This document shows, piece after piece, positions 1 to 6,396 of a stretch of 6,474 bases of DNA; within the stretch, counting starts at the first letter, position 1; each line of letters opens with the position of its first letter. The position numbers and the translations under genes were made by a program. The notes beneath the pieces are model-generated. The model was not told the DNA's origin. It ran no database searches and saw only the letters and a program-made list of their open reading frames with translations. Source of the DNA: Spirochaetaceae bacterium (GTDB lineage: Bacteria > Spirochaetota > Spirochaetia > Treponematales > Breznakiellaceae); the NCBI GenBank assembly GCA_031269165.1, contig JAISZQ010000391.1:1-6474 (forward strand). Reading direction: 5' to 3'.

Positions 1-233
1 GGTAAAGAGTTACGAAATAGCGCAAAAGCTGTCAGAACCCTAAATAAGCATAATCTAAGTCTAAGTTTAGACAGGAATTAGACTTACGTAGAGTTAGATT
101 TTATTTCGATGTACTACGGGGGTACCCGGCGAAAAACGCTAAAAAAGTTACAAAAGTCATGGTTTTTTGTCCACAGTACACGCGCTTCGCCCGAATGGAT
201 AATGGAGAAGGTGAGAGGTGTCCGTGAGATGGC
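1..233. other. AT-rich left flank without a complete gene
   Basis: No full-length gene is seen here. Two plus-strand frames run in from the window edge and could be the tail of an upstream gene. The frame from base 2 reads VKSYEIAQKLSEP and stops at 41-43. The frame from base 1 stays open for 26 codons and stops at 79-81. Both look protein-like, but neither is long enough to decide. The composition is clearly richer in A and T than the rest of the window, and no copy of the flanking repeat families occurs before 234. A CATAAT -10-like hexamer lies at 49-54 without a well-spaced -35. The stretch may be the original intergenic DNA beside the repeat cluster. Confidence 0.35.
56..86. repeat. 9-bp perfect inverted repeat (TTAGAC cluster)
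   Basis: The sequence taagtctaa at 56-64 is the exact reverse complement of ttagactta at 78-86, leaving a 13-nt loop. The core recurs inside the loop as ttagac at 67-72, so gtctaa (59-64) can pair either with 67-72 or with 78-83. No T-run follows on the plus strand, so a classical intrinsic terminator is unlikely. It could be a weak hairpin after an upstream gene or a set of binding sites for a dimeric regulator. The inverted repeat is certain; its function is unknown. Confidence 0.5.
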
Positions 234-312
234 CGTCATTGCGAGCGGAGCGAAGCAATCCAGGGGATAACGCCTCGTCTGGATTGCTTCACCCTGCGGG
301 TTCGCAATGACG
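234..312. repeat. MITE/REP-like inverted repeat, copy A
   Basis: The left arm (234-263) begins cgtcattgcgag and ends cgaagcaatccag. The right arm (279-312) begins ctggattgcttc and ends gcaatgacg. Arms pair at both ends around a 15-nt centre. The right arm carries a self-complementary insert, accctgcgggt at 290-300, where the left arm has only cggag. No coding capacity is present. From memory, repeats of this general type (cattgcgag...gaagcaatc) are scattered in many bacterial genomes as non-autonomous palindromic elements; no transposase is seen in this window. Confidence 0.85.
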
Positions 313-411
313 GGGGGCTCGCTCGCTAAACAGAACCCGCCCAAAGAGGCGTGCCGTTTGGTGTGGCTCTCCCCATCGGCAACCGATTTCTAAACAGAAC
401 CCGTCCCCGTC

Positions 412-506
412 CGTCATTGCGAGCGAGCGGCACATTGCCGAGCGAAGCAATCCAGTGGAGAGACCGCCTCGTCTGGATTGCTTCACCCTGCGGGTTCGCA
501 ATGACG
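412..506. repeat. MITE/REP-like inverted repeat, copy B
   Basis: The left arm spans 412-455 and the right arm 473-506, with the same outer blocks as copy A. The left arm carries an enlarged middle containing cggcacattgccg at 428-440, itself a perfect 5-bp stem with a CAT loop. The right arm carries the accctgcgggt insert. The copy sits inside the 64-bp array: unit 341 ends just before it and a unit tail (511-534) follows it. Confidence 0.85.
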
Positions 507-710
507 GGGGGCCGCCCCCTAAACAGTACCCGCCCCAAGAGGCGTGCTGTGTGGTGTGGCTGTTCCCGCTGATTGCCGCTTCCTAAACGGTACCCGCTCC
601 AAGAGGCGTGCTGTGCGGTGTGGCTGTTCCCGCTGATTGCCGCTTCCTAAACGGTACCCGCTCCAAGAGGCGTGCCGTTTGGTGTGGCTGTTCCCGCTGG
701 TTGCCGCTTC

Positions 711-745
711 CTAAACGGCACCCGTCCAAGAGGCGTGCCGTTTGG
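711..745 (+). repeat. Unit-junction hairpin of the 64-bp array (best example)
   Basis: At this junction aaacggcac (713-721) is the exact reverse complement of gtgccgttt (735-743), with a 13-nt loop; 712-744 adds a T-G pair and 711-745 a C-G pair. The same arrangement is perfect at 1031-1039/1053-1061. It is kept with wobble pairs at 649-657/672-680 and 966-974/990-998. The wobbles are T-G or G-T on the plus strand, which would be G-U in plus-strand RNA but A-C mismatches on the other strand. A repeated RNA stem is one reading; a DNA cruciform or REP-like 3' element is another. Confidence 0.55.
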
Positions 746-795
746 TGTGGCTCTCCCCATCGGCAACCGATTTCTAAACAGAACCCGTCCCCATC

Positions 796-886
796 CGTCA
801 TTGCGAGCGGCACATTGCCGAGCGAAGCAATTCAGTGGAAAGGCCGCCTCGTCTGGATTGCTTCACCCTGCGGGTTCGCAATGACG
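796..886. repeat. MITE/REP-like inverted repeat, copy C
   Basis: The left arm spans 796-835 (ending ttcag, one change from the usual tccag) and the right arm 853-886. It matches copy B closely, including the cggcacattgccg side hairpin at 808-820, but lacks four bases (cgag) present in B. The surrounding array units match too: unit 341 plus copy B plus the following tail are duplicated about 384 bp further on as unit 726 plus copy C plus tail. The copies therefore probably arose by segmental duplication and not by separate insertions. Confidence 0.85.
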
Positions 887-1140
887 TGGGGCCGCTTCCT
901 AAACAGTACCCGCCCAAAGGAGGCGTGCCGTTTGGTGTGGCACTCCCCATTGGCAACCGATTTCTAAACGGTACCCGCCCAAAGGAGGCGTGCTGTTTGG
1001 TATGGCTCTCCCCGCCGATTGCCGCTTGCTAAACGGCACCCGTCCAAGAGGCGTGCCGTTTGGTGTGGCTGTTCCCGCCGATTGCCGCTTGCTCAACAGA
1101 ATCCGCCCTAAGAGGCGTTCTATTCGGTATTGTCGTTCCG

Positions 1141-1265
1141 GCCGGGTGAACACCACCGTACGGCGGCATTGCTACCCTAGTCAGTACCTGTCTGCGGTAG
1201 TACGCCGCATTGAGACAGCACGTTGCGCCGGTAGCACAGCCGCCTGTTGGTGGTGTTCACCCGGC
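1141..1265. mobile_element. 125-bp element with 17-bp perfect terminal inverted repeats
   Basis: The sequence gccgggtgaacaccacc at 1141-1157 is the exact reverse complement of 1249-1265. After four unpaired bases the arms continue: ggcggcattgctacc (1162-1176) pairs with 1230-1244 at 13 of 15 positions. A second hairpin lies in the centre, where tgcgg (1193-1197) pairs with ccgca (1205-1209), overlapping an outer tgtct/agaca pairing (1189-1193/1213-1217). The element shares no clear sequence with the array or the other inverted repeats. It separates the head of the unit at 1107 from a unit tail (ctctctaaacggtacccg) at 1277-1294. No target-site duplication is obvious and it encodes nothing. A MITE-like insertion or a structured RNA are both possible. 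Confidence 0.55.
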
Positions 1266-1392
1266 ATATCGACACGCTCTCTAAACGGTACCCGCCCAAA
1301 AGCGTGCCGTGTGGTGTGGCTCTCCCCGCCGATTGCCGCTTGCTCAACAGAATCCGCCCAGAGGCGCATATCCGGCCCATCGACCCGTTACC

Positions 1393-4300
1393 TTACTTCC
1401 GCCTCACGCCCAAAATGGTGAGGTCATCGTATTGTTCGTCTTCCTGCACGCCGAGGTAGTAGAGATAGCCGGGGGTTTCGGCTGGGGCGGTACGGGAACA
1501 GTATTTCGCGTATTGGATGAAGTGCTTTTTGAGGAAGGCGTCTACTTTCTGGTCAACGAGAACGCGGGCTTCGTTGCCGGCACGGGGGTTCTTGTACATA
1601 CGGAACACTTTTTCGGCGCAGACCATCGCCATGATGAGGTCTTCCGTCGTACCGGCACAGGTGGCGAAGTCAAAATCAAGGGTGCCCTCGCCTTCGGGGT
1701 TGTGGTACTTGTAGAGTTGATACGAGCCTCGGTTCATCGCGGCGTTGATGATGGCCTCCTGCCGCGCCGCGCCGATTTCTTCGCTGTCCTGACCGACAAC
1801 ATGGGTGTCGTGCGGCGTGTTGGGAGGCGCGTCCCCTTCCCGGCACTCGGTTTCTTCAAAGTTTTCATCGCGGAACAGCCGTTTCGCCTCTTCCACGCCG
1901 TCGGTGTAGAGAAGAAGGATGTCGCCTGCGTTGAACGTCATCCTCTGGATCGGATAACCGCCGTTCTCTTCGACCAGATGGTTGGGCAAGAAACCCGTCG
2001 CCGGGGTTTCCGGCAACATTGCCCGCCGCATCCGCTTTTTGGCAGCGTCAAACCAGTGGACAATGTTGTCCCCGGCATTGCAGAAGCGCGCCTCGCCGGT
2101 CAGGGAATCGAAGAGCACGAGGGTAAACGCGGCAAAACGGCCTTGAAACTCAAGCGTCTCGATAAAGTCGTTGATCTGGTAGACGGCTTTGTCAATACGC
2201 ATCCCTTTCTCGTCGGCTTGCCATGATTTGAAGTGGTTGATAAACATCGTCGCCACCTGAATCATGATGAGTGCGGCCGGGATGCCCTTTCCGGCGACAT
2301 CGCATTTGATAATCGCAAAGTAACGGTCGTCGAGCGACAGGTAATTGAAATAGTCGCCGGACACGCCTTTCGCCCCTTCGTAGTACCCGAAAAACTCGGC
2401 GTGTTCATGGCTTTTGAAGCCGGACGTGCGCTTGTTCTTGTCGCTGTCCAAGTCGAGCGGGATAAACTTCTTCTGGATCTCCTTCCCGATGGAGAGGTCG
2501 GCGGCGGCCAGAGCCGCTTTGACAAGGCCGTGCGTCATGTCGTTGATCGTGTCACCCAGCACGGACAACTCGTCTCTCGTCGTGATGTGAATGTCCTTGC
2601 CCTCCAGTTTGCTCTTGTCATCGGTGTCGCGGATGGTCTCGATGTGGGCCACAAGGCGGCGAATCGGGAGGATGATCAGCGTGGCGAGGACAAACACGCC
2701 GATAAAGCCGACCACGATGGCGATCGTCGCGACGATGGCAATGACGCGAAAGAGGGATATGCGCCGTTCGATGATCCGCCGTTCGATGGATTCGGTGTTT
2801 ATTTCCAGCCGGACGAGGCCGCGATAGTAGATGTCCGAACTCCCTTGACGGAAAAGCACCGGCTTAAACAGGATAAACCGCCGATTGTTGTCCGGGGAAA
2901 GTTCCAAGAGGTATTCGGGTTCGCTGCCGATCTCCCGGCCAATCTCGTTCAACTGTTCGGTGAGGCGTCCTTCCAGCGAACGGGTGGATGCCTGAATATC
3001 GATAATACGGGCAAGGCTTTCCTCGTCTACCCGCAACGACAGGGAAAGGGCCTCCTGGGTGAGGCTGCTGATGCTTTCCGCCAGTCCGCTTACGCCCCGG
3101 CTCGCCCGCTCGTTTAACTCGCCGGTTATCTCGCTGAGTTTGGGGGTAAGCGCGTCGGTAAGGCGGGAGACACCGGGCTGCAAGGTCGCCGTGTCGATTT
3201 TTCTCAAGATGTCCGGGTCGTTGGTCGCCCACACATAGTCGCCGAATGTGTCGGAACCAATCCCGCTGCTTCCGTCGTGGCCGGTAATCGTAACATAGAC
3301 CGCTTCGGGGATGGCGGCGGTCTGTTCCGGCAGGTACCCCAACTCCAGTACGTTGTTGGAGGGCAGGAAGGTACGGGCGTTACTGGCGACGCTTTCCAGC
3401 AGAACGGTCGAACGTTCCCACAAGCCCTGGAGCAAGGTCTCGCGTTCCGTGGTATCCATCATGACATAGACCGGCGCGGACACCATACCCACTACGGCAA
3501 CGACGAGCGCGGTCGTAAAAAGAACGAGTTTGATACGGAGACTCACGCCCCGCAACTTTATCTTCGTGATGCGCCGTTTTCTGTCCACCAGCACTGCCTC
3601 TCCGCGCAAAATCGCCGCCGTCTCCCGGCGGACAGTCGCGGTTTCTTGTATTATAACCGCTAACCCGTGGATAGAGTAGTACGCGAGCGCGAGAGAAAAA
3701 AGCACCACGAGGGCCGGGACCAGCATTGCCGCGTTGAAGGTGATCCGCCGTGGAAGACGCACCGTCCACGAAGGCTGCCATGTTTGGGAAAAATCACCGT
3801 ACTTTATCGTCTGCGAGGGGCCGATATGCAGGGTGGGACGGGTCGTGTAACTGCCGCGTACCGGGTGGGTAACGCCGACATAGTAGAGTCCGGCTTTCAG
3901 ATTTTCCACAAGGGGCGCGGCAATTTCCCGGTCCGAGATAACCGTATACTTCCCCGACTGCCAGACGAGTTCCCGTTCGGGCCCTTCCCCGTCCCGTCCC
4001 AGGTAGAGGCGGGTTACTATTCCGTCCCGCGCAAAACCGCGCCCGATGATACGCAGGGAGAGGTCGCCCTGTTCGTCCTGCCGATAGTCAACAAACGTGA
4101 TGAACGTGTGCGGGATGTATTTATTCGTGCGGAAATAGACAATGCTCTCGGGTCCGGTATTCCCCACGTGGTCAACCGGCGCGAGAGAAAACCGCCAGAG
4201 CCCGTCGTCGATGTTGTTGTAGGAGGCTTGTTCGCTCCGGCCTGAAATCGTACGAATGCCCCGCAGATACGCGCCCGCCGTCCGGTACCGCGCCTCTGTC

Positions 4301-5985
4301 GCGCTGTCTATCTCCCCGTTGCGGGAACCGTCGGTTTCCGTGTCCAGAAGCTCGAGATTCCAGATATAGCCCTCAAGATCGGGCGCGGCCGGCCGCTTCC
4401 AGAAAAACGAAAACGTGTTGGACGTGAGGTAGCCCCGCTCGTTGACCGGAAGCGGAAGCATTTCCGCTTGGGGAGGCGGCGTCGTGTCGCGAATGAAGGC
4501 GATGGTTACGGGTGCCGACCAGTTTCCGGCGTTGTCCCTGCTCCGAAGCGAAAAATACCACGTTCCGTCCTCGTCCGTTTCCTCGGTGATAGCGCCGCTG
4601 CCGGATGCCGGCTCCAGAATCATCAGTTCCTCAGGCGGAACCGCGCCGGGATCCCGTCCCCAAGAGTAGGCATACCCGGCAATACCCGACGAGTCTTTCG
4701 CCCCGCGCCAGCGTATCGCCGCTTGAGTACGGGAAATGGGTCTCCCGTCGGTGAAGTTATCCCCCGCAAGAAAAGGAGGACTTGTGGATATGTCGGGCAA
4801 AAGGAGGTAGAGCCGGTTTTCGCTTTGCCAAAAAACAGAAAAGTCGCCGTTCAACAGGATCGGCCGTGCCAAAACGGCGTCTCCTTCGGACGAAAGCGCC
4901 CGGTTTGTCCAGATTCCGTCCTCCGTCCTTTGCGCGAGATAGACGCGGTTTCGCGTCGTGGCCTTGTTCCAGGTATCCCGATTGTCAAACCAAAGTACCG
5001 CCGTTTCCCCTTCGACCGGGACGGCTATCGGGCTCTGACATTCCGCGTTACCGCCGTAGATACGGAAGGGGCTCTCCGTGATGAAACCCCTTGTGTCCAG
5101 CACTGCTCCGTAAATGCCCGGCGCATAATTCCCGTAGCGGCGTTCCCAGACGAGGAAGGGCAGCCCGTTTTGGATGGAAAGGTGAGGACGTTCGTTGTTA
5201 AAAAGGCCGGGGTCGGCAGACTGGTAGACGGCCGGGTCCATGAAATCCGTTAAACGCCGGGCATCCGTCCAGGTGAACCCGCCGTCGACGCTTGTCTTGA
5301 TAAAAAGCTGGAACGTGGAGGCAAGATTTGTCGCCGAGAGAAACGACTGGAAGACAATATAGATCGTGTTTCCTGCGGTCGCGACGGAAGGGAGATAGTT
5401 CAACGAAAGCGCGGCGGCGGTCACGAACGGTTCCCAGTCGGTCCACTGGTACCCGTCCGCCGACCGCGCGTAGTAAATTGATGAACCGGAACCGACGCGG
5501 CGCGTCATAAACAAAAGATACGTGTTATTGCCATTTTGCCCCACGGAAAAAATCTTCGGCGCAACTATCTCGCCGCTCGGCGATTCGATCGTATAGCGGT
5601 TAAAGGTAACGCCCGCGTCATCCGAAACGAGGATCTCGGAACGCCGCACCGTTACGCCGACCGAGATAAAAATCCGGCCCCCCTCGTCAACGGTGAGATT
5701 AAAGATCGAGGGTTCGGACCCGCCGTAGTTGTACGGCCCGCCCACCGCGCGTTTAACACCCCATGCGCCGTCCTTGTAGACGGACAGATGGATCGTGATC
5801 CTGCCGCCTGAAAGCAACGGTTCAGCCTCCTGCCACGCGACAACCGAAACCCCGCCACCGCTTGCCGCTTGGGGAAAACTCGCCTGTGTTTCCACGAAGA
5901 GCAACGGCGACTCCCAAAAAAACTCCGCCGCGAACACCCCTCCTCCCAAGACAAAGACAAGCGCGGCCAGCAGTTTGATACGCAT
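1393..5985 (-). CDS. Sensor SpoIIE/RsbU-type PP2C phosphatase with extracellular beta-propeller, Fn3-like and HAMP domains
   Basis: This 1530-residue membrane protein probably dephosphorylates serine/threonine on a cytoplasmic regulator, such as a STAS anti-anti-sigma factor, in response to an outside signal. Residues 1-19 form a signal peptide (VFA/A site). Residues 20-400 look like a sialidase-type propeller with Asp-boxes SDDAGVTF (121), SADGYQW (175) and SVDGGFTW (232). Fn3/Ig-like modules cover about 410-500 and 505-620 (DGTWYFSLRSRDNAGN, DGLWRFSLAPVDHVGN), and an IPT/TIG-like module about 625-722. Membrane spans are near 752-772, 818-842 and 1080-1106. The second extracytoplasmic region (843-1079) includes a probable coiled coil. 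HAMP is about 1106-1160. The phosphatase domain has VSGDY (1208), CDVAGKGIPAAL (1228), NAGDN (1303), LLYTDGVEEA (1358) and DDLTIL (1520), so the usual metal-binding aspartates are present. NAGD replaces the common NAGH, and an insert of roughly 90 residues precedes DDLT. An in-frame TAG two codons upstream fixes ATG 5985; the only Shine-Dalgarno-like bases (agggg) abut it. No partner-switching genes are nearby. The domain calls are strong for phosphatase and HAMP, weaker for the outer modules. Confidence 0.93.
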   Translation of the reverse strand: MRIKLLAALVFVLGGGVFAAEFFWESPLLFVETQASFPQAASGGGVSVVAWQEAEPLLSGGRITIHLSVYKDGAWGVKRAVGGPYNYGGSEPSIFNLTVDEGGRIFISVGVTVRRSEILVSDDAGVTFNRYTIESPSGEIVAPKIFSVGQNGNNTYLLFMTRRVGSGSSIYYARSADGYQWTDWEPFVTAAALSLNYLPSVATAGNTIYIVFQSFLSATNLASTFQLFIKTSVDGGFTWTDARRLTDFMDPAVYQSADPGLFNNERPHLSIQNGLPFLVWERRYGNYAPGIYGAVLDTRGFITESPFRIYGGNAECQSPIAVPVEGETAVLWFDNRDTWNKATTRNRVYLAQRTEDGIWTNRALSSEGDAVLARPILLNGDFSVFWQSENRLYLLLPDISTSPPFLAGDNFTDGRPISRTQAAIRWRGAKDSSGIAGYAYSWGRDPGAVPPEELMILEPASGSGAITEETDEDGTWYFSLRSRDNAGNWSAPVTIAFIRDTTPPPQAEMLPLPVNERGYLTSNTFSFFWKRPAAPDLEGYIWNLELLDTETDGSRNGEIDSATEARYRTAGAYLRGIRTISGRSEQASYNNIDDGLWRFSLAPVDHVGNTGPESIVYFRTNKYIPHTFITFVDYRQDEQGDLSLRIIGRGFARDGIVTRLYLGRDGEGPERELVWQSGKYTVISDREIAAPLVENLKAGLYYVGVTHPVRGSYTTRPTLHIGPSQTIKYGDFSQTWQPSWTVRLPRRITFNAAMLVPALVVLFSLALAYYSIHGLAVIIQETATVRRETAAILRGEAVLVDRKRRITKIKLRGVSLRIKLVLFTTALVVAVVGMVSAPVYVMMDTTERETLLQGLWERSTVLLESVASNARTFLPSNNVLELGYLPEQTAAIPEAVYVTITGHDGSSGIGSDTFGDYVWATNDPDILRKIDTATLQPGVSRLTDALTPKLSEITGELNERASRGVSGLAESISSLTQEALSLSLRVDEESLARIIDIQASTRSLEGRLTEQLNEIGREIGSEPEYLLELSPDNNRRFILFKPVLFRQGSSDIYYRGLVRLEINTESIERRIIERRISLFRVIAIVATIAIVVGFIGVFVLATLIILPIRRLVAHIETIRDTDDKSKLEGKDIHITTRDELSVLGDTINDMTHGLVKAALAAADLSIGKEIQKKFIPLDLDSDKNKRTSGFKSHEHAEFFGYYEGAKGVSGDYFNYLSLDDRYFAIIKCDVAGKGIPAALIMIQVATMFINHFKSWQADEKGMRIDKAVYQINDFIETLEFQGRFAAFTLVLFDSLTGEARFCNAGDNIVHWFDAAKKRMRRAMLPETPATGFLPNHLVEENGGYPIQRMTFNAGDILLLYTDGVEEAKRLFRDENFEETECREGDAPPNTPHDTHVVGQDSEEIGAARQEAIINAAMNRGSYQLYKYHNPEGEGTLDFDFATCAGTTEDLIMAMVCAEKVFRMYKNPRAGNEARVLVDQKVDAFLKKHFIQYAKYCSRTAPAETPGYLYYLGVQEDEQYDDLTILGVRRK

Positions 5986-5997
5986 CCCCTATAATCT

Positions 5998-6003
5998 ATC
6001 ATA
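5998..6003 (-). promoter_or_regulatory. Possible -10 element of the phosphatase gene
   Basis: Read on the minus strand this is TATGAT, five of six matches to TATAAT. Transcription starting about seven bases downstream would begin near 5991, leaving a leader of only a few bases before ATG 5985. That would fit the absence of a properly spaced Shine-Dalgarno sequence. No -35 is recognisable at 16-18 bp (the hexamer at 17 bp is TGCTGT); TTGAAA at 6014-6019 is only 10 bp away. A short inverted repeat, gtttca/tgaaac (6013-6018/6031-6036), lies just upstream. The match could be chance. Confidence 0.25.
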
Positions 6004-6059
6004 TTTTGGCCCGTTTCAAAACAGCAGGGCTGAAACACGGCCGCCGGGAGGCGTCCCGA

Positions 6060-6089
6060 CTGGATTGCTTCGCTCCGCTCGCAATGACG
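6060..6089. repeat. Half copy of the inverted repeat, copy D (right arm only)
   Basis: The sequence from ctggattgcttc to gcaatgacg is a complete right arm of the inverted repeat family. It has the simple middle (cgctccgctc) and no side hairpin. The preceding bases (aggcgtcccga, 6049-6059) resemble the centre of copy G, but the expected left arm is missing. Instead the upstream region of the phosphatase gene begins. The copy is therefore truncated on the gene side. Confidence 0.8.
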
Positions 6090-6130
6090 GGCGACACGCT
6101 CGTAATGACGGGCATCACGCTCGCAATGAC
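6081..6130. repeat. 21-bp tandem repeat of the inverted-repeat end
   Basis: The arm terminus gcaatgac recurs at 6081, 6102 (as gtaatgac) and 6123 with a period of exactly 21 bp, each pair separated by a gggc-acgctc spacer. More isolated termini follow at 6238-6245, 6252-6259 and 6363-6370. This looks like slippage or repeated partial copying of the right end of the element. Confidence 0.75.
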
Positions 6131-6142
6131 GGGACGGAGGTT

Positions 6143-6224
6143 GTCATTGCGAGCCGCGAAGCGGCGAAGCAATCCAGATGGAAGAGGCCCTCACACTGGA
6201 TTGCTTCGCTCCGCTCGCAATGAC
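6143..6224. repeat. MITE/REP-like inverted repeat, copy E
   Basis: The left arm (6143-6177) and right arm (6196-6224) pair around an 18-nt centre. The left arm carries ccgcgaagcgg at 6154-6164, a perfect hairpin with a GAA triloop, in place of the simple cggag. This marks a subtype different from copies A-C, although the outermost 11 and innermost 12-13 bases of the arms are shared. Confidence 0.85.
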
Positions 6225-6271
6225 AGGCGGGACGCTCGCAATGACAGGCGCGCAATGACGGGACGGGGGTT

Positions 6272-6370
6272 GTCATTGCGAGCCGCGAAGCGACGAAGCA
6301 ATCCAGACGGAGAAGGCCCTCACACTGGATTGCTTCGCTCCGCTCTAACGAACGACACGCTCGCAATGAC
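6272..6370. repeat. MITE/REP-like inverted repeat, copy F (right arm disrupted)
   Basis: The left arm (6272-6306) is intact apart from gcgac for gcggc, which weakens the side hairpin. The right arm starts normally at 6325 but after 6345 the expected gcaatgac is replaced by taacgaacgacacgctc. A gcaatgac terminus appears only at 6363-6370. A replacement or deletion between 21-bp terminus repeats could explain this. Confidence 0.75.
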
Positions 6371-6396
6371 AGGCGCACAATGATGAGACGGGGGTT

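Larger units (their letters stand above)
321..1372. repeat. Interrupted tandem array of 63-65 bp units
   Basis: About ten units of a GC-rich sequence run from here to just before the stop codon of the phosphatase gene. Unit heads (ccaagaggcg or ccaaaggaggcg types) lie at about 341, 535, 599, 663, 726, 914, 979, 1044, 1107 and 1296, with a degenerate eleventh at 1358. Orphan unit tails lie at 321-340, 511-534 and 893-913. Units end in a conserved taaacggtacccg or taaacagaacccg block. Two variants alternate in the middle: ccccatcggcaaccgatttc, which holds an atcgg/ccgat mini-palindrome, and a cccgctgattgccgcttcc type. Spacings of 63, 64 and 65 bp break any reading frame from unit to unit, so this is not a repeated protein. 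Units 535, 599 and 663 are nearly identical, suggesting recent tandem duplication. Confidence 0.9.

Noticed and set aside
916..1004. Shine-Dalgarno-like aaaggagg at 916-923 and 981-988, the second 13 bases before an ATG at 1002
   Set aside because: The motif belongs to a variant of the repeat unit; the frame that follows just reads through the repeats and the 125-bp element without any recognisable protein.
341..1372. CRISPR array
   Set aside because: The whole 64-bp unit is conserved, with no short repeat alternating with unique spacers, and no cas gene is present.
1340..1392. Intrinsic terminator for the phosphatase gene
   Set aside because: No hairpin followed by a T-run on the minus strand was found just after the stop codon; only degenerate array units follow.
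608..1421. Plus- and minus-strand open frames of 65-143 codons through the repeat array
   Set aside because: Unit spacings of 63, 64 and 65 bp shift the reading frame between units, so the same DNA is read in different frames. The products are low-complexity translations of the repeat, and the frames also run through the 125-bp element.
1309..5253. Long plus-strand open frames (305, 294, 192 and 261 codons) opposite the phosphatase gene
   Set aside because: All use the frame whose codon boundaries coincide with those of the minus-strand gene. Stops there need TTA, CTA or TCA codons in the real gene, which are scarce in GC-rich sequence. The minus-strand protein has recognisable domains; the antisense products are arginine/valine-rich and show none.
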